From Cyprinodon diabolis (lineage: Eukaryota; Chordata; Actinopteri; Cyprinodontiformes; Cyprinodontidae), in NCBI GenBank assembly GCA_030533445.1, contig CM060081.1, forward strand, positions 17,237,655 to 17,301,654: a stretch of 64,000 bases of DNA. Reading direction: 5' to 3'. Under the pieces are notes generated by a model. The model worked only from the letters and a program-made list of their open reading frames with translations, made no database searches and was not told where the DNA came from. The translations under genes and the position numbers were made by a program. Shown here in pieces: positions 1 to 14,936 of the stretch (its first letter is position 1; the number at the start of each line of letters is the position of its first letter).

Positions 1-2732
1 TTGCATTGACTGCTATAAATATAAATAACTGTGTGTCCCAAAAACCAAACTCCAAATATAACTGGACAACAAGTGATTGTGGGACAGCTGTGTCCCACAA
101 CTGGCAAACAATCTCACTGATGTCACACAGGTTATAATTCCTCGATGTAAGATGACTTAAAAACAGCCACGTGATTTAAAAAAAAGAATGCCTTGCATTT
201 CACAAGAGCTTTAGTCAAATAAAGAAGAATAAAAACATGCTGCATTCATCGAATGTAACATATATTTTTGAATATTCCAAGACCGAAAATACGTAGAAAA
301 GTGGGAGGATGGTGGAGAGATGCATAGGCGAGAGGGATGCTTATTATTAATCATATAGTAAATATTAATTAATTATATCAGCTTGGTTTTATTAAAATGT
401 GCTTAAAATAAGCTGTTAAATAAGTGTAATAGTTAATTAACAGTCAAGTTAAAACTCATAATTTCTAGAAAACCAGTCTTTTGAGTAAAAAGAACACAAT
501 GTTCTATACTTTGGACTCTTATTGGAAATGTAGAAACTTGTAAAGCAGGTTTAAGCAAAAAGCAGTGACAGACACATCATAGTACAGAGGAATTCTTCTG
601 TTCCTTGTGGTGTTGTCTGGTAAGATGCCTTTATACCTTTAAAGTAATGTAAGCAAAACTCATTGGAGCCAGCATAAAAATTTAATATAATTTTATTTAA
701 TTGCAATATCCACCATTCAACACTGAAAGAGCTGCACTAAGAAAGTTGTTAAACTTAGATTTATCAAAGCATTTTCATGAATATCAAAAAGTAACATCCG
801 GCTCAATTTATACATTTTAACTGCAGAAAGAAAAGTTTGTTTTGGGGTGACTTATAGTGTAACAAAAATAACTGAAACTGAAAGTGTGAGCTAGTTAGAT
901 TACATCAGTGTCGGGCCATACAGTATAAGTACATACATCGTTAGCTGTAAAGTTTTATACCCTGCAATTTCATTGTGCAGTTTGAGCTATTGCACAATAA
1001 TACAAGGATTGAAAATATCGTACAGTGTATGGCCGGCCTTATCTGAGCAGGTGATCGCCACATTCCCCTTATTATATGATACTATATGGAATAGTCAAGG
1101 GGTATGCATACTTTTGAATGCTCTTTCCATTGAATTGTATTTACTGATGATATCTCCGACCAATTAATAACCAAATTTATTGTTGTTAAATTTTTATGCA
1201 GATTTCTAGGTGGACTAGATGGCTCAACCATCTATCAAATGCTGTTTCTAAAATGTCCTATCAACAGCCATTAATAAACCAAATGACCGACTTCTGGCTG
1301 AATCACAGGGGTGATCAGTGATATAACATCATGGCCAGTGGGGTAAGGTGTATCTCATCAAGAAAGGAAGGGTAAGGCCTATCTTTTGTCCTTTAGGGCC
1401 ACTGACTTTAGAAGAGCAGAAAGCTAATATCGGGGTGATGAGTGACTCTAGATGTAAAACGGGTGAAAGACATGAAGGAAATGGAAGACAATATGAAGTG
1501 CAAATGGGTCCAAGACCTTAATGTTTCAATGGTCTGGACTACAAACTAACCTCAACCACTTATATGCATATATGTATGCAGACTTGTGTCTGCAAGCAGA
1601 GAAGGGCATCACAAACGCAAAGATGTGCACATCAGATGGAACATACAAGAAACACTGCGCCTCATAAATCCACAGAGACACAGACCAATAGAGTGTACTG
1701 TTACTGTCCTGGTCCCTGGCATGTGTGCAGTGGAAAAAGGCTGATCTTACCTGAAGGATATTTGCAGGGGTCATTTCCAGATTGATCATCTCAAATCACG
1801 TCAACCCAGATAAACCTGCTAACCAAATCCTCATGGGTCATAATATACCTAACACTCCTTCACTAAAAATACTGCATGTTGTTGACAATTCAGGCCAACA
1901 AGAGGCTATTTATAAAGAGCCTCCAACATGCCAAATGTACAAGACAAATAAACACTGGGATTACAGGGGAAGGAAACAATCCTCTGGCAACAGAGTGCAG
2001 ACACCCCGGTCTTACAAAGCATCCAATAGTCAGGTCTTGGTCATTCGACAGTTCTGTTATATGTTACAGTGTTTTTCTAATACACTTGTCCCTTTTATTT
2101 GCTCATTATTGAAAACAATACAGCAATAATTGAACAGTTATTTCAAAACTGCTCAGTGTTTAATCAAACAGTTACCTAGGTGAGGTTTACAGTGCTTTCA
2201 CACCGCAACCTTTGAATGCTTTTAAATATGCTAGAATAGTTTTGGGAATTGCTCATGCTTTTGTGAATAAAATCCATGGTTGTGGAACCATTTGCTGGAC
2301 AGTTAAAAATGCCAGCCTCTGCACAGTTCCATAGGCTCCTGGATGCTAACCAAGAGCAGAAAAAGAGGATACAATATAAGACCAGTGGGAGAAGTGGGGA
2401 AAAATGTATCGGTCAAACTAAAACTGTTTCTTAGAGCTAAAGTGGTGAAGAGATACTACCACAAAATTTATGTGTGCATTTTCTGACTTTAACTGTTGAT
2501 GGACTGATCCCTGAACTGCAAGAGCAGTGTGAATGCTGTGCACTCTTTTCAAACCTGATCATCTAATAAAGCCCAAGGGCCAAAGGATCTGTTAGGCAGC
2601 TTCTCCAGACCTGACTGTCTACTGCTGTGTTTCCTTGTTCCCTGTCTCCAAGTTATCTGTTACATGTTTTTTCGAAAATACTCACTTGAGTTTCAGTTTC
2701 AGTTACATTGAGGTTAAGCCTTGAACACTGCC
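1..2732. other. Intergenic, no gene recognised
   Basis: AT-rich DNA with only short chance open frames. I see no splice-bounded coding exon and no repeat that I can name in this stretch. Confidence 0.6.
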
Positions 2733-3227
2733 TGTCAGGCTCAGTACATAAGGACCCAGTTATGAAGTGGAGAGTCAGTTAGGTTTCACAAAATTTTTAT
2801 TTAAGTTGGAACTGTAAAGAACTGCATCAGTTTAAGGAAGGCAGGATAATCAAGAGGGCAAAGCCAAAGCTCTTGTCAAAGTGGTTTACAGAACTCCGGA
2901 CCAGGAGATTACACAGACATTACACACATTACGGTACACAGGCAGAATCCAGCAGAAGTCTGAGGACAGATCAGGCAAACAGATCAGAATGGGGACAGGC
3001 TGGCTCTGAAGTCCAGAGGCAGAACAGGTCAGGAAATCAGAAACACTCAGGTACGCTAGAGAACTCTCACCAAAGGCTTGAATAATCTGGCACTTATGAC
3101 TGGTTGTAGATTGATTAAATAGAGGCTGAAGCAGGTGGATCAGATCAACTGTAATTAGAACTGGGCGGAGCTAGGAAGGTGAATAAAATGAATAATCATG
3201 CCAGTCATCAGCACCAAGATCATAACA
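2733..3227 (-). mobile_element. Probable solo LTR, copy 1
   Basis: Read on the minus strand this 495-bp block starts with TG and ends with CA. It has a TATA-like stretch (CTATTTAATC) and an AATAAA-type signal close to its 3' end, the order found in a long terminal repeat. Its plan resembles the better-defined solo LTRs at 14.2 and 15.7 kb. I could not find a convincing target-site duplication, so the ends are less certain than in the other two copies. No internal gag or pol coding region is attached. Confidence 0.5.
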
Positions 3228-5817
3228 CCACACCCATGTAGCAATATCAATGTCTTCATCGCTTCTATCTTCTGTATATCCTCCTTCTGTTCAGTCGTTA
3301 TCCTGTCCATAATACAAAATGATTCTACATACGGCTTAAGCACACACCATGTAGAGCCACCAACAAACCAACATAACCTGCCGGCTCTTAATTTAATGTC
3401 TTTAGAAGCTCAAAACTACATTTTCTAAGACTCAACCCTGAGCATCTTCTTGCTACAAAGTCAAACTAAACCTAACTTTGACTTTAATGTCTGCCTCTGA
3501 GGCTCTTCTTTGGGTCAGACTTAAGAAGAGACTTGAGACTTGATATGAATAGAGTAACAGGGAATAATACTGCATGATTTTCATACACAATTACATAATG
3601 ATATTATTTTTATATTAACGATATCTCACTTTAGAATAATATTTTTAACAGAAATGTTTTCCATGGTTATTTTGGTATTTATTAAAGTCTAGTGATGTAT
3701 TGCATCTATTTAAGTAAAAACAACTAACATATTTCTTAACAGACATGAATAAAGTGTATGTCATCTTTTGAAAGATAAACTCGCTGAAAGATAATAAAAT
3801 GAGTTTTAAAATCTCTTAGGGACCAAATAAAAATCCTTTAAGGAACCAAATCAAGGGTATACAATATGGTGTCAACAATGACTTAATTCATCCTCATTTC
3901 TACCAACAACACCACCAAAGCCAGTAAATGAAAAAATAACTGAAAAGGCACCTCACTGCCAATCTGCCAGTCCTCCCTAATGGCTATTGGAGACAAAAGG
4001 CAGCTCTTTTACCAATAAAACCACCAACAGATCAAGAAAGGGCGGCCATGCGCAAACTCAACATAGATCTTGCATGTTACAATCCTTCAGGGTCAAATAA
4101 ATGGGAAACACTTTACAATAACCATCCTTTATAAATGGTAAGGAGACAATTTATTAATTATTATGGATAGTTTATTTATGATAATTGATAATCATTTATA
4201 AACTGCATCTAAACAATTTACAAAAGGTAAATAAATAACAAACCACATTGGATTATCTCTAACCTAAACACCAGTGGGCTTCTTGCCTAACCCTAATCTG
4301 ATTGATTTATATTGCCCTGCCATGTTAGCTTAATCCTAACCCTAATATCAGTGGGATTAATAATATAAACAAGCAAATCAATTTATGATGTTCCTCTTTT
4401 ATCTATAAGAAACTAAACATGGTTGGCTGACAGTGAGTCTCAATCTGTCATTACAGCCAAAGATTTATTTCTAAAGCTGAAAAGCTCAATAGCTGTACAT
4501 GAACATCACGTGTCCAGGATTTATCCTTTTGCACATTTTTTTAACAGTTACAAACACAATCACACAGAGACACAGCATCATTAGTTAGAGCCTCTGTTGG
4601 CTGCAGATCAGAGACAATGCAGTTCATCAGCTTTATTTTTATTTTAATATTCAACATAGTTGTAAGAATAATGCACATGCTGAATACAGCTTAAAACAAA
4701 AGTTTCTAGCCTCTGCTCAAACATCCCTCACTGGAAGGATTTTCTGTTGATCTTGGCTGGGTTTTTAAGCTGCAGCTGGAGAAGGTCAAGCAGGACTTAC
4801 TATCCCACACTTTTTAATTTCCAGGAACTTCAGCTCAGTCAAAAGAGGACAGTCTTGTATTAATCCCAAGAATCCCTTCAATGTCATACCAAAATGCTGA
4901 TAATCTGGTCTATGAACAAGAAAAGTTTAATTGTTTAACTCTAAACGAAAAATACAACAACATTCCTTCAGAAAACAGAAAGGAAATACAGCAGTTTGTA
5001 ATTTTTTGAGGGATCTGGGAAAACAAAGCAAGGCTCTAATTTGTTAACCTTTTAAGCAAGTTTAGCCTGCAATATAAAACCATTGAAATGTTGGACAGTA
5101 GTTCTTTTGTGGAGGTAAGAGGCTGCAAATCTTGAGGCAACATATGCATTTTGCAACAAGTGACAGTTAACGGGCTAACAGGTTCAAAAGTATATCCATA
5201 TAAGCCTCAGAGTATGACAGAGAAATAGGCGACATACTCAAAACGAATAATACCTGTCGACACAACTGAAGCAAAGGTCAGGCTGGTGCCTGAGCTAATT
5301 TGTGACTGTACAGCCATTTTAAGCCCACATTTTAAAACTTCTAAAAATAGCGCACTTAACATAGCTGTAGTCCAAACACACTCATCACTATCCTGCTATC
5401 TTTTAGCTATAAATGCAACCATTGTGACTGTGCTTTAAAACTTCTCAGAGCAGGATGCAATAGACAAACATTGGCTGAGAGCCATTGTCAAACTGAAACC
5501 ACAATTTAATATCTTAGAGGTGGACATTAATTTAGCAATAAAAACAACAACAACAATTAGGATTTTATTTTAGAAAAAGACAAAAAAATTACACTGTGAT
5601 TGCGATTGTCACCAATTTCTGAGAAAAACAAAATTGCAATATTAAAGGCCTAGCATGAGCCAATACATGATGCAAGCTGAAATGTTACCTCCTTCCCATG
5701 CATTTATTTTGCACTCCTTTAAGCAAAAAAAAAAAAAAAAAAAAAACGAGAGAAAAAAGATGGTGGCATTTACAGCTTTTTTTAAGAATCACAGGCACAT
5801 ATCTCCTTGAACACACC
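3228..5817. other. Intergenic, possible MITE fragment
   Basis: No gene is recognised. Around 4110-4400 the sequence has the look of a fish MITE fragment (a motif like CACTTTACAATAA, then AT-rich arms), but no terminal repeats could be matched. An uninterrupted A run of about 22 bases lies near 5725. Confidence 0.35.
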
Positions 5818-6275
5818 ATTAAAAAGAAACACATAGTGGTGACAGCATCATGCTATGGGGTTGATTTTTCTTCAAGAGGGTTTGGAAAGCTGGTTAGATT
5901 TGATTTCAATGATTTAGATATCTAAATAAACAAAATCCTGGAAGATGCAAAGAACATCAGCCTGATTGCCGAGAGGGGCAGGCACCTTCCACTAAGACAG
6001 CAAAGACACCGTGGAAGCTTAGATCAAGGCATATTTATGACTGCTTGCATAAAAATGTACAAGTCCTTCCAGTTGCTCCCTTTAGTGCTTACTACAGCAA
6101 GCAGTTACATGTTCCATGCCAGATGCCTTTCTTGCCACAAATGGGGTTCAAACATTGGGTCTCCTGTATAAAGATACAGACTTATCCGGTACCAATACAG
6201 AAGCTTTATGCTAATGCCAAATACTCATGCATCCAGAATCCAAACCTTAACCTGATTGAGGTTTCTTGGTAGTTT
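5818..6275 (+). pseudogene. Decayed Tc1-like transposase remnant
   Basis: Translated pieces resemble the catalytic half of a Tc1-like transposase: a segment around 5840-5900 corresponds to the family's conserved 'G-G-S-I-M-x-W-G' region, and the end near 6236-6272 (QNPNLNLIEVSW) resembles the family motif [11 protein letters not shown]. Stop codons and frameshifts separate the parts, and the middle, which should carry the second catalytic Asp, is garbled. It is a dead copy of a different and older family than the intact Tc1 element at 22.4 kb. Terminal inverted repeats were not found. Confidence 0.65.
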
Positions 6276-6279
6276 TGAA

Positions 6280-8152
6280 ATGATAATCTTTGACTGAGTT
6301 TTAGTTACTTTTAGAAAAGAGTAGGCAAATAGCCAATTCTTAAGAAGTTTTATGCTGGTGGTTCTACAAGATGTTAACCTAGAAGAGCTTAATAATAATG
6401 CACACAAGACTCTTCAGCCTACCATCCTCAAAAAAAAAACTGCTGTTGGTCATTTATTTGCAAAATCAATTCAAACTTCCTTCTACTTATTCCATTAGGT
6501 TCCTTTGTTAATCAATTACACAGAATCCTGATAAAATAAATTGAACCTGTAGGGACTGGGCTGTACAACTTCAGCCAATACGATAATAAGAAGTGTAGAC
6601 TTTTGGTCTAACTTAAAGTTAAGGTTCAACAAGTTTTATGTCATGTAATATGTTTTTGGTAAAGCTAAATAGTCCAAGATAATGCAAATGTGGAGAAGAT
6701 ACTTAAGCACAATAAAAATGTATCTTAAACATAACTTTACTACATGAATATTCTTTTAATGTGAAACTGTGAATACATAAAGATATGACTGTAAGGAAAA
6801 TCATTGGTGACGTGAAAGGTGGAAAAGCTAGGGGTGATGCTTTTCCACTGAGGGCTTTACAGTAGAGGTTCATAAATAGTTTCATTACTATAGGGCTATT
6901 TTGGATATATGCATGCTTGCTTGTGTCAGTGTAGTGGGAGTAATCCATGATATGTCTTAAGTGTGTCACCTCCAATCCTGCACAATGGCACGTGAGATGG
7001 CTGCACTGAGGGCTGCATGTTCTTTAGGTGGTTGGCACGTCGCTGCTGGGCAAATATAAACACACATGCAAGTCACACACCTTATTGCATAGCTTAAAAA
7101 GCTGGGAACCCATAAACACAACAAGTTCCTGTGAGAACTTTACATCAAAGGTATTAAGTAAACAATAAAACAGCGGCCAAAGACACATTAGAGGCTGCTT
7201 TCCTTTAACCAAAGAGGGCAGTTATATGTGGAACGGGCAACTCAATATAAAACCATGTTGATCTGTTTATGTCTTTTTAAAGAAAAGAGTAACACTTTCC
7301 TAATTAAAATAAGATATAATATAAAAGGCACATAATAAACTTGGTGTAGGAAAAGAAATGTGACCTGTAACAGGTCAGACTAAGAGCAGTGTAAATCCAG
7401 GGCTTGAAACTTCATATCATTAGATTAGAAATGTGACACGATCAATTTGGTAAAAAAAAACAAGCCATGGTTTCATCTGGGACATCTAATACCGTAAACC
7501 AACACAGTTCCATCTTAGCCCTCGGTGACTGGTGCCCAGATGAATATTAATCGTTGGAAAATAGCCCCACACGTGCAAAAAAAGGTAATACAGTAAGGCT
7601 AGGCCTCGGTGCAGAAAACAGTTACAGCAAAATTGGAGAACTAGTTCTGACTTTCCTTAAATCTATGGGCATATTCTTTACAAGAACCAATGCACCAAAG
7701 CACATAAGTCAAGACATATCTAAACTGAAAACAAATACACAGAAAGGTGTTTCTCTGCTTAAAGTTACATTTATGTCTGTCTTTTGCACACCGCAGTGAA
7801 AAAACACCCTCAAAAATGTTAACGGTTTAACTTGACTTTTTTTGTGCTTTAAGTCTCATTATAGTTATAGTATGGTTCCACGGCATTTTTATTGCAGAAT
7901 TCCATACTGTGAGTAATGCTGTGTTATACAAAGAATGGACAAAGACACATGGGATCGTTTCAAAGATCAGTCAGATAATAGCTGTAAAAATCGTGTAAAA
8001 ATAAAAAAGTCCAATATTTTGAAATGGAATATGACATTTTAAGTTTAACCTCTGTAATGACCACAAGATGCAAAACTCTCTGTTAGGAAACACTGAAGCT
8101 AACCCACTGCTGTCTCTTTTTCTTGCTTATCTGATCTTGTAATTAGAAAAAA
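6280..8152. other. Intergenic, nothing recognised
   Basis: AT-rich sequence with only short unsupported frames and no repeat I can name. Confidence 0.5.

Positions 8153-9765
<1,613 letters not shown>

Positions 9766-9834
<69 letters not shown>
9766..9834. repeat. (AT)n microsatellite
   Basis: An uninterrupted alternating A/T tract of about 69 bp. Confidence 0.95.
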
Positions 9835-9837
<3 letters not shown>

Positions 9838-11893
9838 TATTTCAAAGTTAGTATTATGCGTTGTTTGATATTATCAAAAATATTTTTCCCCGTACTCCAT
9901 CCAGCAGTCTTTAAAACACATTAAGCAGCAACATGGTGTCACATGAAAGACAGCGTTTGGAAAGGCAGTATTTTTCTCTAATAATTTAGATCAAGTTGTG
10001 AGTCTGGATGCTAGACCTCATGCAACCTGAAACTTTTGTGAAAGTAAAAAATAAAAAAAACTAAACACAAAAGCTTACCTCACATATAATCTGAATGCCA
10101 AAGTTTAAAAATCAAAATTACAGAATCACCTGTATTGCTGCTTTAAAACTCAGTTCCTGCTTTGTTTAATAGGTATTAATGATTTTTAAATAAAAAAAAA
10201 AATGAAAATGTTGTTGACCAGACTGAAAATATTTGAGTCCTGGTTTATCAATGCTAAAGAAGATCCTCTAATTGGCTGATTCACAGTCATGGGCACCAGT
10301 TCCCATGATTTATACATGCATACTCTGGCTTTGGTCATCAATTCTAGTTTTAAAATATTGCTAAGGTTTATGTGAACATCTGGATTTTAATCCAAAATGT
10401 AATTAGTTAGCATTTATTTTACAATTTTGTCAGGATGAATATGTATAAAATAAAACAACAAACTTCAGTGAATACATTCTTTATCTTTATTTCTGCTGCA
10501 AAAATTAGAGATTTTACGTGACTTAGTCAGTTCCAGACACAGTTAAGGTAGTTCGCTATGATGCTGTCCAAAAAGTAAAACCCATCAGTATCAACGGTAG
10601 TGACATAATCCCACAGAATGCAAACATCGCTACTTTCACCTGCTTTTACAGCTTAGGGATGCACAAATATTTTCATTTTGATCTGATTACAATTCTTTCA
10701 TTTGGATATCTTCACATTCCAGTGCTTTTTCCTGACCAGAACACTGTTTTCTTTAATGTAATTATCGGGGTTGATGTCTTGATGTCCTAAGCTTCTCTCT
10801 ACAAGCAGCTATGATATGTATGAATGTGCTCATTTATAACCTAAAGGTAACTTGATTCTAAAAACATTCTGATACAGTGCGCAGTGCGTCATGCAGCGCA
10901 TGATGTCTCTTACAGTGCACGCCATATAAATAGACTGAATACATTGGTCCATATGGATCGACCTATTGTCACAGATAACCAATCTAAACTTTTTCTTAGA
11001 TATCAGGGAATAGATATTGATAACAGCTTGGTGCATCTTTATGAGAAGAAATGTCTCCAAAAGACTTTGAAACTGTTTTAAAGTGACAGTTCTTTCCTGT
11101 TTCCATGCATTGGTGCATCAAATTAGTTCTGTCAAACAACTGATTTTTCTACTTCAATATATTATTAAAACACAAAGATTTGACAGATCTTGGGCCTGGC
11201 AGATTCAAGGTAATTGTATCCCAAAATTATTCACACTACTAACAGATTTAGATCTTTTATTTTATTTTATTTTAATTTAAAATACATTTCAGTGTCCTAT
11301 AATCCGCACTAGAAACAATGCATTTTCTATATGTTTTGCAGAAAAATTGGAAAGTTCTCCTTTTTATCTTTTGCATTTATTAATATAACTTGGTTTTCTC
11401 TCTATACCGTGTAAATAGGATAGTAAACATCTGTGTTTAAATATGGAAAAATATAAAGGTGGGTCTTTGGATTATTAGGTATCCTGCCAAAACTGTGTAG
11501 ATTTCACATATTTAAAAAAGAAAATCACGTATGCATCCAGTTATGGTTTAAAAAACTCAATAAAATTTCTGTTTAAAATCTACAAAAAAAAGCCCAAAAT
11601 AAAAATTACATTCATTCCCTTTATTAGTGGACATTAAGATCTCAATTAAATTTCTAAACAAAAATATCCAGGTCCAAGCAGACAAAGACTGTCGCTTGTA
11701 TCCCAGTAAGGTTGTCCACCTCTACATTATAACTGTTAATGGCCTCGCTAGATACTCGCACTAGCTATCCAAACAGCTAAACACGAACATGAAGAAACTC
11801 CGGACAGCGATGACTGGTTATGAAGTTTCCCTTAGTGGTAGTTCCTTTTTTGTGAAACTGTAACATACAGAAATGCAATGTATTACAATCTAG
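9835..11893. other. Intergenic, nothing recognised
   Basis: AT-rich, with no supported exon. A TTTTA-type run lies near 11250-11275. Confidence 0.5.
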
Positions 11894-12257
11894 GCTTTAC
11901 AGAATGATATAAATAAAATAAAGGACCAACATGGCATTGACTTTCAATGAAATGAGGATGTTAGCTAGCGATTAGCAACAAAAAGCTTTACAGAATGATA
12001 TAAATAAAATAAAGGACCAACATGACATTGACTTTCAATGAAATGAGGATGTTAGCTAGCGATTAGCAACAAAAAGCTTTACAGAATGATATAAATAAAA
12101 TAAAGGACCAACATGGCATTGACTTTCAATGAAATGAGGATGTTAGCTAGCGATTAGCAACAAAAAGCTTTACAGAATGATATCAATAAAATAATAGACC
12201 AACATGGCATTGACTTTCAATGAAATGAGGATGTTAGCTAGCGATTAGCAACAAAAA
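11894..12257. repeat. 91-bp tandem repeat, four copies
   Basis: The unit beginning GCTTTACAGAATG starts at 11894, 11985, 12076 and 12167, an exact 91-bp period four times over. Copies differ by only a few substitutions; the fourth carries the most, for example ATCAATAAAATAATAG in place of ATAAATAAAATAAAGG. Each unit contains GTTAGCTAGCGATTAGC. There is no open frame through the array. High identity indicates recent duplication or homogenisation. Confidence 0.97.
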
Positions 12258-14189
12258 CTAGCTTATGAAAACGGACTCATTAGCATAATAATAAAGGGCT
12301 ATAAACATACAACTTTACACAATACCAACATATCATGTGACATTACAGGTGTCTCAGTGTTTCTACCAAGTAATACTCAGACAATGCTTTAACAAACACC
12401 AAGAAAGAACCAGAAAGAGTGTGGAGCTGCCGTTTGATTCTGGGTAACGGCACTTCCTGTCCATATTCTTCTTCTACTATTAACTTAAACAATAACTTAA
12501 AGTGACCACATGGTGGCGTATTTCAACTAATAGTAACACCAACAATATTATACACAATAAACATAACAATAACAGTGCATTAGTATTTGCACAATAACGG
12601 AGCTGCTAAGCTTACTTTGTTACTAAGACCATCAACTATCTACTAAAGACTGATTTATACTTCGAAAATAGGTTGTCTGCGTAGGTGTCGCAGGGAACAA
12701 AAAGCCGTCCCCGCCGTTCCTCTGTTGTCGGACTAAACTCGCCCCCACTTCCTCATCGCCTCGGCCGTATCTAGACCCACAACGTATAGCACGGACCAAT
12801 ATTGAGCATAAATCAAAAATTTCTGCGTCAAGCTCACTGTGAAACACTGCTGCAGGAGTATAACCAGCTCTTAAGTGAGTAATTAACCAATTTAAGATGA
12901 ACCTTCTCTGGCTCTAATCCCACCCTGCAGTAGGAGCCCAGTATGTTCCTTTATGCCCTGATATCACAACAATCTGATTGAAGAGCGACAGGTGTACGTG
13001 TGATAAGTCGAGCGTGCCAAAATACACATCGATAAAATAGAGCTCTAACTGTGAGGATAATGATGAAAAGGCAGCCATTTACTTTGCATTAGCTGACATG
13101 TATGCAATTTTAAAAAGTCTGTAACAAGTCCTGCACAAGTAAAAATAGGTGCTTGAGCTATTGATTCAAAAATATCAAAAAGGAGACAGCTCCTTTGGGA
13201 GACATAGGAGGTCAGAACGTGTACAAACATTAATGGGATGCAGACGTCTGCCCAGAATAGCTGATACTGCCAAAAACTGCTTCAGGGGTCCAGTTATGGT
13301 GAGAGCAGGGTTATGTATAAACTCGGTAATCCCCCAACAAAAGGACACTTTAAGAGACGATGCTTCAAAGATAGGATGTCAGAGGTGATGGGAAAAATTT
13401 TGATGGCAAAGATCCAAAATGACACCACAGCCACACAGAGCAGGTCATACCCTCATAGTTTGGAACTCTGTCAATGACAAATACAACGGCCAGATTCTCT
13501 TCTCGTCTGGTTTCCCTGGCACGGGACTCAAACTGAACCTGATGATGACCTTTAAAGGACTGAACTTCAGATTTTATTCCACTCACAAGGCAGCTATTCA
13601 GAAAACTTTAAGCTGGGGAAGAGATTATGATGTGCAGTCTCAGGATTAAAACCTGTCACACGTTCCTCGACTGAAGCATGGATGACACATTGGTAAATCC
13701 CAGACAAGAAGGGCAGCGATAGCTCTGGCACAGTGTAAGCACCTGAATCATTCAAGAAGGTCAAACAGGTCCCTTTGGCTTCAGGGTTACATCATTATTT
13801 GATACTAGGGTCTAAGACTACAGAATGGTGTTACTTTCACTACACTCACATTAAGCTTCACCTAGTCAACACACTTACCAAAAATAAATCTCTCGCTCCT
13901 CCTGAACCAGTATTCAAAGTCCAGTTATTTCGCTCAGGAATCAAACGTCAGAAACGCAAACTAAACTGGCCATGTGAAAAAAGCATAAAGACCTATACAT
14001 AGGGACTCTACTTGAATGCTTCTCAAGGGTATCTTTCAGTTTAGATGCAGATTAAATAGTGTCAGATATTTCATTATGTTTTAGTAGATTTAAACAAGAG
14101 ATTGTCCATCTGGAAAGTAATGGCATTAAATGTCAATGATTTTATTTAAAATTGTTTCATTTTAGGGTCACAATCCAAAAAAGTGCACA
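12258..14189. other. Intergenic, unidentified decayed sequence
   Basis: No gene is identified. A stretch near 12640-12850 is locally CpG-rich and reminiscent of DNA-transposon MITE ends, without provable inverted repeats. Overlapping open frames at 13365-13586 (-) and 13419-13649 (+) were examined; neither matches a family I know. Confidence 0.4.
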
Positions 14190-14194
14190 ATTTC

Positions 14195-14931
14195 TGTCAT
14201 GATGGGACTCTGTGATTAAACCCACATGCAGAACACACCACGGAAACGGGAGTAAAAATTCAAACAGTTTATTTGGATAAGCACACACACAGAGTAATTG
14301 TTTGCACTGGTTCTGGTGCAGGTCCGGGACTGGATTCTCAGAGTTCTTCTGCAGAGAAGGATAGTTTGGTTAGCCAGGTAACTATGACGTCTTGACAGGG
14401 TTTTGATTCATAGTTGTACCTGATGAGGTTCAGACTGATCGGTGGAGAGGGGGAACCGGTTGGGTCCAAAGACTGTGGGTTCAGCAGAGAGCTTAACAGC
14501 GGCAGAGCTTAGCTTCAGGCTAGCAAGGTTCAGACCTTGAGTAGTTCTCCAAGTTCTCTCCTGAGAACTAGCAGGGAGATTCAGACTGAGGATCTTCAGG
14601 TTTGGCTTCTTAGGGCAGGCAAGCAGGTTTCCAAACATGAACTCCTCCAGAGCTACAGACTTCAATCAGGTTTCCTATAAGGCAGAGAAGACAGAGGCTG
14701 GTTAGAATCAGGTTACTCTCCAGAGCAGACAGAGATTCTATGTGCAGGCTGAGGATCAGGTTCTGCTAACCAAAACTGTTCAACACTCCGGCACTGAAGA
14801 CAGGTCTGGTCGCTGCTTATGTAGCTGGTCTCCTAATGGGCTGATGATCCTCAGGTGTGCGGGAGGCTCCAGCTCAGGAGACCCATAGCGCTCTCTGCTG
14901 GAGACAGGTGGCAGATCTCCAGATCCCAACA
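14195..14931 (-). mobile_element. Solo LTR, copy 2, with 5-bp target duplication
   Basis: A 737-bp block bounded by TG...CA and flanked by perfect 5-bp direct repeats ATTTC (14190-14194 and 14932-14936). Read on the minus strand it starts TGTTGGGATCTGG and carries a TATA-like region (CTACATAAGC), then an AATAAA signal (complement of 14268-14273) shortly before its CATGACA end. That is the promoter-plus-polyadenylation layout of an LTR. No internal retrotransposon genes remain, so it most likely arose by LTR-LTR recombination. The superfamily cannot be assigned without the internal region. It is clearly related to the copy at 15741-16465. Confidence 0.85.
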
Positions 14932-14936
14932 ATTTC

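Noticed and set aside
4290..4350. CCTAACCCTAAT pieces resembling telomere repeats
   Set aside because: Only isolated, imperfect units; too few to call an interstitial telomere.
10655..10680. TTAGGGATGCACAAATATT resembling a hAT tip
   Set aside because: No matching opposite end or 8-bp duplication was found.
11894..12257. Regular repeat that might be mistaken for a CRISPR array
   Set aside because: The 91-bp units are contiguous with no unique spacers, and the DNA is vertebrate.
12512..12524. CCACATGGTGGCG as a CTCF site
   Set aside because: It mismatches the core consensus at two fixed positions.
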